The notes beneath the pieces are model-generated. The model had not been told where the DNA came from. It worked only from the letters and a program-made list of their open reading frames with translations, and did not search any database. Positions 28,913-35,631 of a DNA stretch of 35,631 nt are shown here, one piece after another; the first letter of the stretch is position 1, and the number at the start of each line of letters is the position of its first letter. Location of the stretch: assembly GCF_001676875.1 (NCBI RefSeq), contig NZ_JYKA01000028.1, forward strand, positions 1-35,631, in the 5' to 3' direction. The translations under genes and the position numbers were made by a program. The stretch is from Chromobacterium subtsugae (GTDB lineage: Bacteria; Pseudomonadota; Gammaproteobacteria; Burkholderiales; Chromobacteriaceae).

Positions 28913-31458
28913 TGGCAAACCGGCTCGATCCCCTCTTCCACGCCGCGGCGGCCCGGTACGGGATCGACCCGGACCTGTTGCGCGCCGTTCAGATGCAGGA
29001 GAACCCGAAAGGCAACCTGTCCGCCGTCGGCCCCGTGCCGGCGGTCGGCGACCCGAACGACCGCGCCATCGGGCTGATGCAGATCCGGCAGAGCATCGCC
29101 AACAAGCTCGGCATCGACCCGCGCGACCCCGCGCAGGCTATTGACGGCGCGGCGCAGCTGCTGGCTGGTTCGCTGCAACGGAACGGCGGCGACCCGGAGA
29201 TGGCCGTCACCGAGTATCACGGCGGCACGAACCCGGCGAATTGGGGGCCGCGCACGCAAGACTATGTGAGCAAGGTGGCTGGCTACTTCCAGCAATTGAA
29301 ACAGCAGCCCCAGCCCCAGATGGCTCAGGCCGCGAAAGCCGCACCGCCGCCGGCCGGTGCCGACCCGATCATGGCCGCGCTGTCTGGTACGGCAGCGCCG
29401 GCCGCAGCCGGTAGCCAGGGGCAGAGCGACCCGATCTTGGCCGCCCTGCAATCAAAGTCGCCTGTGCCGGTTGCCCAGACCAAAGCCGCAAAGCCGGCTA
29501 CTCCAGCCACCGACAATGTCGCTACCACGCTGTCGGCCGTACTGCCGGGCGGACTCGGCAAGGATCTGGCGAACAGCGGCGTGGGCGACTTCATCCGTGC
29601 CGGTCAGCACCACCTGCTAAATCCCGTTCTGGGCGCGTCCCAGTTGCTGGATAACGGGGTGGATGCAGGGCTGCAGATGCTGCCGGACAACCCTGTTTCG
29701 CGGTACTGGCATGGCGTTACCCAGAACAACAACGCCTACATGGCGCAGCGCGAGCAGCAATACCAGGCGAACACGCCGACCAACGCCGCCAGCGTAGCCG
29801 GCGCAGCGATTGGTGATGCGGCACCATTCCTGGCCAGCGGCGGCGCGTCGTTGCTGGGCCGGGCCGGATCTATCGCTGAACGGCTGCCGCTGGTATCCAG
29901 CAGCGCCAGCGCCCGGCGCATTGCCAATGCCGTCGCCCAGGGCGCAACGGTCGGTGCCATGCAGCCCGTTACGAATGCCGTGCCGCCGACCATGAGCGAC
30001 CTGATAACCGGCCAGGGCAGCAAAGCGCCCAGCTATTGGCAGGAAAAAGCCCTTCAAACCGCCATCGGCGGTGCTATCGGTGGCGCAGTATCCGGTGCAG
30101 CCAATGGCGCGCGCGGCCTTTACCAGGCCGCCAAACCGGTAATCTCGCCCCGGGCAACCGCCGCCGACACGCTGGCCGCCGCGTTGCGCACGCCGGCGCA
30201 ATCCGCTGCAACAGCCCCCGCAGTTGAAGGGGCTGGCGCCAGCGCGGCAGCGCCTGCTGGTGCTGCGGGCCCGGCAGCCGGCACGGCATCGAACGCCGCC
30301 GACCTGGCCGCCGCGTTGCGCACGCCGGCGCAACAGTTCGTGCCGGGCTCGCGGCCGACGCTGGCGCAGGTGCTGCAGACGCCGCAGGCCGTACAGTTGG
30401 AAAAGGCCGTCTCGAACCTGCCGCAGTACCGGGCGATGTTCGAGCAGCGCGCGATCGAGAACAACGCAGCGCGCCTGCAGGCCATCCAGGGGGTAGCTGG
30501 TACGCCGGACGCCATGGCAGGTGCAATCCAGGCGCGGCAGGATGCCGCCGGTCCGCTCTACGCCGCGGCGCGCCAGGAATCGTATGTTCCTGACTCGACG
30601 CTGACGGATCTGCTGTCCACGCCGGCCGGCGCGTCGGCGTTGCAGCGCGCGCGCCAGTTGGCCGCCAACTCGATGGATCGCGCACCGATCATCACCGACG
30701 ACGGCGACCTGACCGGCACCGGCGGCCATTATATGAAGATGGCGTTCGATGCTATGCTGGACGAAGGGCAACGGACCGGCATGGCGGGCGCAGAGCAAAA
30801 TGCGATACGGAATCTTCGTGGGAATTTCCTCGACTGGCTCGACACGCAGTCTCCAAATTACGCGAGTGCGCGGCAATCGTATCGAGACGCGTCTGTACCC
30901 ATTTCCGACATGGAGGCCGGACAGTCGATTCTGGACAACCTTGGCAATCGCGCTCTTAACGCCGCTGGTGATCCATCTATTACGCTGAACGGCTACAACT
31001 CCGCGCTGGCGCGCGCTCTGCGCAATTCCGACTACGGCATCAGCGACGATGCCACCGCAGCCCTGACGGGCGTCCAGCAGGATCTGCAACGTTCTTCCAT
31101 CAGCAACAGCCTGAAATCATCCGGTAGCGACACCTTGTCCAACCTGGCCGCCAACGACTGGCTGATGCGACAGCTGACCGGAGAAGGCTCGTCCGGCGGC
31201 ACCGCCCAGAAAGCGGCAGCGGCGGCCATCGGCACCGTCATTCCTGGCGTGGGCACCATGGGCGGCTGGCTCGGCGCTGGCGCACTGCAGGACGCCGCCA
31301 CCCGGCGCGCGGCCGACCAGTTGGCGCAGGCGCTGCTCAATCCTGACGTGGCCAACCAGCTGCTGCAGAGCCAGACTACCGTCAGCCCGCTGCTGCTGCA
31401 GGCGCTGCGCGGCACGCCGGCCGCCGCCGCCAACGTTGGCGCCCAAGCTGCGCCGTAA
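28912..31458 (+). CDS. ejection protein with lytic transglycosylase domain
   Basis: ATG at 28912 shares a base with the upstream stop; the protein is 848 residues. Residues 1-125 form an SLT-type lytic transglycosylase: catalytic E30 in AVQMQENPKGN, GLMQIRQS (54-61), and TEYHGGTNPANW then YVSKVAGYF. This is the layout of T7 gp16-like proteins that cut peptidoglycan during DNA entry. The remaining 700 residues hold Ala/Gly-rich hydrophobic stretches (GAAIGDAAPFLASGGASLLG; GGAIGGAVSGAANGARG) likely to enter membranes. A 30-base exact repeat lies at 30172 and 30304. Confidence 0.85.
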   Translation: MANRLDPLFHAAAARYGIDPDLLRAVQMQENPKGNLSAVGPVPAVGDPNDRAIGLMQIRQSIANKLGIDPRDPAQAIDGAAQLLAGSLQRNGGDPEMAVTEYHGGTNPANWGPRTQDYVSKVAGYFQQLKQQPQPQMAQAAKAAPPPAGADPIMAALSGTAAPAAAGSQGQSDPILAALQSKSPVPVAQTKAAKPATPATDNVATTLSAVLPGGLGKDLANSGVGDFIRAGQHHLLNPVLGASQLLDNGVDAGLQMLPDNPVSRYWHGVTQNNNAYMAQREQQYQANTPTNAASVAGAAIGDAAPFLASGGASLLGRAGSIAERLPLVSSSASARRIANAVAQGATVGAMQPVTNAVPPTMSDLITGQGSKAPSYWQEKALQTAIGGAIGGAVSGAANGARGLYQAAKPVISPRATAADTLAAALRTPAQSAATAPAVEGAGASAAAPAGAAGPAAGTASNAADLAAALRTPAQQFVPGSRPTLAQVLQTPQAVQLEKAVSNLPQYRAMFEQRAIENNAARLQAIQGVAGTPDAMAGAIQARQDAAGPLYAAARQESYVPDSTLTDLLSTPAGASALQRARQLAANSMDRAPIITDDGDLTGTGGHYMKMAFDAMLDEGQRTGMAGAEQNAIRNLRGNFLDWLDTQSPNYASARQSYRDASVPISDMEAGQSILDNLGNRALNAAGDPSITLNGYNSALARALRNSDYGISDDATAALTGVQQDLQRSSISNSLKSSGSDTLSNLAANDWLMRQLTGEGSSGGTAQKAAAAAIGTVIPGVGTMGGWLGAGALQDAATRRAADQLAQALLNPDVANQLLQSQTTVSPLLLQALRGTPAAAANVGAQAAP
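30172..30333 (+). repeat. 30-base exact direct repeat, in frame
   Basis: Positions 30172-30201 and 30304-30333 are identical, both encoding LAAALRTPAQ. They are 132 bases (44 codons) apart and flank an Ala-rich linker of the ejection protein. Confidence 0.85.
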
Positions 31459-31478
31459 CACCACATCACCCCATCGAC

Positions 31479-31505
31479 AAGCCCCGCCTCTGGCGGGGCT
31501 TCTTC
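31479..31505 (+). terminator. intrinsic terminator before the tail spike gene
   Basis: AAGCCCCGCC and GGCGGGGCTT pair around TCT, followed by CTTC. It lies about 20 bases after the ejection protein stop. Confidence 0.75.
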
Positions 31506-31522
31506 ATTCATGGAGCATGAAA

Positions 31523-34039
31523 ATGCGAAACGGATCAGGGCAATACAACCCGCCGGCAGGTAACCCGGTTCAGGCTGGCACGCTGATGGACCCCAACGCG
31601 TTCAACAGCACCATTTCCGACATCGGGTCGGAAATCACCAACAGCGTGCCGCGCGATGGCCAGGCGGCCCCCACTGCCAACCTGCCGATGGGCAACTTCA
31701 GACATACGGGGGTGGCCAATGGCCAGGCGCGAAACGACTATGCCGCGTTGGCCCAGGTTCAGGACAACACCGTCCAGACCCTGACCAGCGTGGGCGGAAC
31801 TGACACCATCGTCGCCACCGTTCTGCCAGCGTTTCAGAGCTATGCAGTTGGGCAGGTTTTCCGTGGGGTAATGGTCGGCTCCAATGCGACGACGAGCCCG
31901 ACGCTGAATATCAACAGCGTCGGGGCAGTCCCGATTGTTCTACCTGGCGCGAAAACCGTGTCGGTAGGCGATATCCCGGCAAACGGCGCGGTTTTTTTCT
32001 ACAACGGGACGCAATTCGTTTTGCTGAATCCCGTTTCGACATATAGCCATGTTGTGCCGAATTTAACCGCAGTGCGTGCGCTCGTTAAAACCGGTGCGCC
32101 AAATGCGTTTGTAACCGGGCACGATGCGCAGGGGGATGGCGGGGGCGGAAACTATTACCTCGACCCGCTGGACACCACCAGCGCAGACAATAACGGCACC
32201 ATCATCGTCGCCACCGACGGCGGCCGCTGGAAATTGTCCCCCGTCGGATCAAACATCAATGTCCAGACATTCGGGGCAAAATGCGACGGCGTAACCAATG
32301 ACACCGCTGCCGTTCAGGCGGCAGATATTTATGCGGCTGCCGTCCATAAAAAGCTGAAAATACCCGGTGTCTGCTATTTGCCGACCTATGTATTTACGTC
32401 TGAATTAGAGGACACGATGGGGCAGATGTTTACCCCGAATAGCAACGTCACTATATCGGCAAACAGTTTTGTTCGCCCGGAATGGTGGGGGACGCAAAAC
32501 AATATCGTAGACCTGGCAATCCACGCCCTGCCTGCATCTGGCGGCATCGTTCAACTGGAGGACAAAACCTATCCGCCAAATGGATATGCGGTGGGAATGA
32601 GCGGTGTAGGCAGCGGGAAATATATCTCCAAGGACAATGTAAAACTGGTCGGGCGTAAAATGCCGTCGCTAACCAACGACTGCAAAGCGCTTACTGGTGG
32701 CACGATTATTCAGGGCATGCTGCTGGCGTGGGCGAATCAGTTTGAAATGTCCGACCTTGGTATTGATTGCGGCTATACCGTTCTGCAAAACGTGTATGGA
32801 GGCGTTGAAGCGGCTGGCATTACTGAGGCCTACAATTTCACGTACCCGGACACAACCACCGCTGCCAGCCCACCGGCTGCACCGAAAATGTCGTCCAAAC
32901 TGCATAACATTATCGGATTATGCAGCTCTCCAGGCGCACCGACGCACGCCATGCTGATCGGCGAAGGGCTCCAAGGCCTGGAAACCTCCGGCGTGATAAT
33001 GGCCGTATATGGCCAGCACGGCGTCGTTATAAAGTGCAAGAACGCATTCGTGGAGCGGATTGAAGCTTATATGAATCAATCCGATTCGGTTATATTCAAG
33101 GCCGATGCCGGGGCTACGCAAATTGCAGGCGGCGTAGACGTGGAAAGTATTTACTGCCGAGCAGCTGGGCCAATTAACACCGCTCCCTATGCAACATCGC
33201 AATGCAACGCTGGGGTGATGCTGAACGCCCACGCCAATAATCTGGACGATATCAAAATTGGCACCATCCATTGCGAAGGGTATCCATTCTCGGTTTATTA
33301 CACCTGGGATGGACCCTATGCAATCAGCAGCATCGACATAGACCACATTTTCTCCGATCAATTCGGCGTAACGGTCGCAGGCAGAACCGCAGTATCAATG
33401 AATGGCACCGCCGGTCAAAGCCTTCAACGGAACAGCATAAAGTCAATCGATGCCAGAAATACTATATTCGCGGTCGCTCACAATATGCAGGGCGGCGCCG
33501 GGCTGGTTTCTGAAATCGGCCGCCTTGAGGCTACAAACGTACAGAATGCGGTAAATGTGGGCTATGGCTCTGTATTGAGCATAAACGTTCTGTCTGTCAC
33601 CAGCGCCAGCGATGCGGTGTATTTCATTACTGGCAGCCCGCGACTGCTGGTGAATATGCTGTTCAAGGACGTGGCGACACCCGCCGTTTATAGCTCGCTT
33701 TCTGGTAGCACTCCGCCAACACTGTCAAATAGCTGGGCAAATCAAGGTGGCGTCGGCAATGAGCAATTCGGCGTCGATTTGCTGGGCGGTAAAATATCGT
33801 TGAAAGGACTTTTGACGCCCGGGACTTCAAACGTCATTGCCACGTTGCCATATTGGGCGCGGCCAGTATCGAATAAACGCTATAGCGCAGTAGGCTTTGT
33901 CGCTCCGAATAACGTTTATTCCGTGCCAATTACTGTTGGCTCTAATGGAGTGGTCACAGTAAATGAAGTGGTCGGCGGTACAGCTAATTGCTCTACCTAC
34001 GTTTCGCTGTCGGGAATTTCATACGACATCGTCAGCTAA
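31523..34039 (+). CDS. tail spike protein, beta-helix, depolymerase-like
   Basis: ATG at 31523 (MRNGSGQYNPPAGN) has GGAG seven bases before; an ATG two codons earlier is too near. The 838-residue protein has a head-binding N-terminus (about 1-75, LPMGNFRHTGVANGQA) and a spacer, then NVQTFGAKCDGVTNDTAAVQ at about 246-265, the entry motif of the pectate-lyase-type beta-helix. Asn/Gly/Ile/Val repeats through about 750 fit that fold. It most likely binds and perhaps cuts surface polysaccharide; a catalytic pair cannot be picked out. The DNA from about 31850 on is much lower in GC than the rest of the window, so the receptor-binding part was probably acquired separately. Confidence 0.85.
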   Translation: MRNGSGQYNPPAGNPVQAGTLMDPNAFNSTISDIGSEITNSVPRDGQAAPTANLPMGNFRHTGVANGQARNDYAALAQVQDNTVQTLTSVGGTDTIVATVLPAFQSYAVGQVFRGVMVGSNATTSPTLNINSVGAVPIVLPGAKTVSVGDIPANGAVFFYNGTQFVLLNPVSTYSHVVPNLTAVRALVKTGAPNAFVTGHDAQGDGGGGNYYLDPLDTTSADNNGTIIVATDGGRWKLSPVGSNINVQTFGAKCDGVTNDTAAVQAADIYAAAVHKKLKIPGVCYLPTYVFTSELEDTMGQMFTPNSNVTISANSFVRPEWWGTQNNIVDLAIHALPASGGIVQLEDKTYPPNGYAVGMSGVGSGKYISKDNVKLVGRKMPSLTNDCKALTGGTIIQGMLLAWANQFEMSDLGIDCGYTVLQNVYGGVEAAGITEAYNFTYPDTTTAASPPAAPKMSSKLHNIIGLCSSPGAPTHAMLIGEGLQGLETSGVIMAVYGQHGVVIKCKNAFVERIEAYMNQSDSVIFKADAGATQIAGGVDVESIYCRAAGPINTAPYATSQCNAGVMLNAHANNLDDIKIGTIHCEGYPFSVYYTWDGPYAISSIDIDHIFSDQFGVTVAGRTAVSMNGTAGQSLQRNSIKSIDARNTIFAVAHNMQGGAGLVSEIGRLEATNVQNAVNVGYGSVLSINVLSVTSASDAVYFITGSPRLLVNMLFKDVATPAVYSSLSGSTPPTLSNSWANQGGVGNEQFGVDLLGGKISLKGLLTPGTSNVIATLPYWARPVSNKRYSAVGFVAPNNVYSVPITVGSNGVVTVNEVVGGTANCSTYVSLSGISYDIVS

Positions 34040-34044
34040 ATCCA

Positions 34045-34064
34045 AGCGGCCCTACGGGGCCGCT
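34045..34064 (+). terminator. stem-loop after the tail spike gene
   Basis: AGCGGCCC and GGGCCGCT pair around TACG, followed by ATCAATTT. It starts 6 bases after the stop; termination is probably partial. Confidence 0.55.
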
Positions 34065-34084
34065 ATCAATTTGGAGGGGAGTCG

Positions 34085-34387
34085 ATGGGAGAAAGCCAGG
34101 ATGTAACGGTCGCCCGGCTGGACGAGCGCATGGAAGGGATGCAGCGCGAGATGTCGGCCATGGCACAGCACATGCAGGGGCTGGCGTCGGCCGTGCAGGA
34201 AATGACGCGCGCGCAGGCCCGCATATCCACCGTCGAGGCGCATATCTCGACGCTGCAATCCGGGCAGGACGCGATCTGGAAGGAGATTCGACGCATCGAC
34301 GGGCGCCGGGAAAACGGGATTTTCGAGGTAGTGAAACTGATCGTCTACTGCGCCGCCGGCGCGTTCGTGTCTCATGTAGTCAGATAG
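34085..34387 (+). CDS. coiled-coil protein with C-terminal membrane span (XhlA-like)
   Basis: The 100-residue protein has a strong GGAGGGGAG ribosome site. Residues about 10-65 are heptad-like (RLDERMEGMQREMSAMAQHM) and 78-96 form one membrane span (IFEVVKLIVYCAAGAFVSHV). This layout is that of the XhlA/haemolysin-type phage proteins, which assist holins. It heads the lysis genes, directly before the endolysin. It could also be an accessory holin or spanin part. Confidence 0.65.
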   Translation: MGESQDVTVARLDERMEGMQREMSAMAQHMQGLASAVQEMTRAQARISTVEAHISTLQSGQDAIWKEIRRIDGRRENGIFEVVKLIVYCAAGAFVSHVVR

Positions 34388-34395
34388 GAGGGCTC

Positions 34396-34878
34396 ATGGC
34401 CAATTTCAACGCAGCATTCACCGCGCTCATCGGCAACGAGGGCGGCTACAGCAACAACCCGCATGACCCCGGTGGCGAAACCATGTGGGGCGTAACTAAG
34501 CGCGTGGCGGTGGCCGCCGGCTACACCGGCGCCATGCGAGACATGCCGCTGGCCACCGCCCAGGCCATCGCCAAGCGCGAGTATTGGGACAAATTCCAGT
34601 GCGACGCGCTACCGGATGCGCTCGCGTTCCAGGTGCTGGACGCGGCCTACAACGGCGGATTCCCCGCCAAGTGGCTGCAGAACGCCGTCGGCGTTCATCC
34701 TGACGGCCACATCGGCCAGGCCACCATTCAGGCCGCCAACGCCATGGACCCCGCGCGCTCGGTGCTGCGGTTCCTGGCCTACCGGCTGGCCTACATGACC
34801 ACGCTGCGCACCTGGCCGACATTCGGCAAAGGCTGGGCGGCGCGTATCTCCCGCAACATGCTGAAAGGAGCAGTTTGA
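34396..34878 (+). CDS. GH108 endolysin
   Basis: ATG follows GGAGGG closely and gives 160 residues. The N-terminus FNAAFTALIGNEGGYSNNPHDP with E15 in the EGGY motif, then GGETMWGVTKRVA, is the signature of glycoside hydrolase 108 lysozymes; the C-terminal part (WLQNAVGVHPDGHIGQATIQ) matches the peptidoglycan-binding domain 3 that usually follows. It cleaves the glycan backbone in lysis. There is no signal peptide, so release needs the holin encoded next, whose ATG shares the A of its stop. Confidence 0.92.
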   Translation: MANFNAAFTALIGNEGGYSNNPHDPGGETMWGVTKRVAVAAGYTGAMRDMPLATAQAIAKREYWDKFQCDALPDALAFQVLDAAYNGGFPAKWLQNAVGVHPDGHIGQATIQAANAMDPARSVLRFLAYRLAYMTTLRTWPTFGKGWAARISRNMLKGAV

Positions 34879-35462
34879 TGGACCCGATTTCTATCGCTAT
34901 GGGCCTGGCCTCGTTCGTGCCCGACATCGTGAAGTGGATCAGCGGCAGCGACAAAGCCGCCGACGCCGCGCAGAAGGTGGTCAGCATCGCCCAGCAGGTG
35001 ACGGGCACTTCGAGCGGCGACGACGCGCTGGCGGCCGTGCGCGGCAACCCGACGCTGGCGCTGCAACTGCAGCAGGAACTGGACCGGCACAGCGAGCAGC
35101 TGAACCAGATCAGCCAGGCGGTACAGCTGGCCGAGATCCAGGCGGACACGGCCGACACCGCAGCAGTCAACGCGACGATGCAGGCTGAAGCCAAGTCGGA
35201 CCACTGGCCGACCTATTCCTGGCGACCCTTCATCGGGTTCTGCTTCGGGCTGCTGGCGCTGATCAGCGGCATTACCGTTGCAGCGTGCTATCTGGGGGTG
35301 ATGTTCGGGGGGGAGAATCCGCAGGTGCTGGCGCAGCTGCCGGGGATGATCGGCGCGGAGGCCGGGGTGATGGCGACGATGGCGCCGGTGCTGGGTATCG
35401 CGTCGTGGTTCCGGGGCAAGATGCAGGCCGACCCGCGAGTCCAGACGGATAACAGGGGATGA
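34878..35462 (+). CDS. 3TM-type holin
   Basis: ATG at 34878 has AAGGAG about nine bases before and shares a base with the endolysin stop; the protein is 194 residues. It begins with an amphipathic DPISIAMGLASFVPDIVKW, has a soluble helical part (Gln-rich, about 70-105) and two clear spans after the WRPFIGF motif (FCFGLLALISGITVAACYLG and a Gly/Ala-rich one near 160-180). The W-R-P motif and layout fit the 3TM holin family. It would make the membrane hole for the endolysin. It is the last gene seen. Confidence 0.8.
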   Translation: MDPISIAMGLASFVPDIVKWISGSDKAADAAQKVVSIAQQVTGTSSGDDALAAVRGNPTLALQLQQELDRHSEQLNQISQAVQLAEIQADTADTAAVNATMQAEAKSDHWPTYSWRPFIGFCFGLLALISGITVAACYLGVMFGGENPQVLAQLPGMIGAEAGVMATMAPVLGIASWFRGKMQADPRVQTDNRG

Positions 35463-35631
35463 TGGTGTGACGGATTTGTGCCGCCGCGGCGCGCGCTCGT
35501 TTTTCGGCCATGTGCCGAATCCGTGCCGCGTCGTGGTGGTGCTGTCCTTTACTGTACCGCGACAAACCTCAACTTGCTAACCGGCAAAAGATGCAAGTCA
35601 TTGTTTTTAAAGCATTTTACAAAAAGACAGC
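35463..35631. other. no gene seen; possible phage end
   Basis: The 169 bases after the holin carry no convincing frame with a ribosome site. The first half is GC-rich and the last 60 bases turn AT-rich (CATTGTTTTTAAAGCATTTT). Such a change after the last lysis gene could mark the phage/host junction, but no att core can be shown without the other end. Confidence 0.3.

Noticed and set aside
29617-31089. 490-residue minus-strand frame in the ejection protein gene
   Set aside because: It is the mirror of an Ala-rich coding region and shows no motif.
35272-35565. 97-residue minus-strand frame at the right end
   Set aside because: Most of it is the reverse of the holin gene and is Pro/Ser/Arg-rich with no ribosome site.
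31523-35631. Diversity-generating retroelement beside the tail spike
   Set aside because: Some related podoviruses carry one. No reverse transcriptase frame and no adenine-variable repeat pair is seen here.
1-35631. Integrase, CRISPR array, tRNA or insertion sequence
   Set aside because: No tyrosine or serine recombinase motif, no regularly spaced repeats, no cloverleaf and no transposase were found. An integrase is likely outside the window to the left.

Overview
The window is almost entirely one temperate, short-tailed (podovirus-like) phage, carried as a prophage or as phage DNA. No host gene is recognisable. The DNA is GC-rich, roughly 60-65% by eye, apart from the 3' part of the tail spike gene. 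The H-NS-type domain in one early protein and the general gene order suggest a betaproteobacterial host; this is inference from style, not proof. No integrase, tRNA, insertion sequence or CRISPR array is present. The left-hand operon runs off the window edge, so the genome is probably incomplete on that side.

Layout. (1) Positions 1-6927, minus strand: an early recombination operon. Its genes overlap or lie within about 50 bases of each other. In transcription order it encodes a membrane microprotein, two small unknowns, a PD-(D/E)XK nuclease with a probable Fe-S cluster, RecT, a small unknown, an RMF-like/H-NS-like fusion protein, a small coiled-coil protein, an SbcC/RecF-like ATPase, a DEDDh exonuclease and the start of another gene. 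(2) 6928-7503: control region. It holds the leftward promoter PL with two ATTGCG-N3-CGCAAT palindromes, then a highly structured leader that ends in an intrinsic terminator just before the first gene. (3) 7504-9888: a lipoprotein and four small XRE-type regulators, including a divergent CI/Cro-like pair (9583/9691) whose rightward promoter carries a third copy of the PL palindrome. (4) 9889-13360: rightward early genes. These are small DNA-binding and unknown proteins, a DnaT-like initiator gene containing repeated GTAACGTTAC palindromes (candidate origin), a P-like helicase loader, two membrane microproteins, a DUF1064-type nuclease, and a zinc-binding protein in the lambda Q position, followed by a strong terminator. 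(5) 13424-31458: packaging and virion genes, from terminase and portal through scaffold, capsid and tail adaptors to a GNAT acetyltransferase, an S74-type protein and a lytic-transglycosylase ejection protein. (6) 31523-34039: the tail spike. (7) 34085-35462: lysis genes (coiled-coil/TM protein, GH108 endolysin, 3TM holin). (8) 35463-35631: no gene seen.

How it works together (inference). The CI-like and Cro-like proteins contest operators at PL and PR. Early transcripts meet terminators at 6941-6968, 9940-9962 and 10468-10510, so an antitermination step is probably needed. None of the four regulators has a LexA/S24 self-cleavage domain, so induction probably does not follow the lambda RecA route. 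Late transcription probably depends on the Q-position protein acting at the terminator at 13334-13359. The most unusual features are the cluster of four apparently leaderless XRE genes, the structured PL leader, the origin-like palindromes and the RMF/H-NS fusion.
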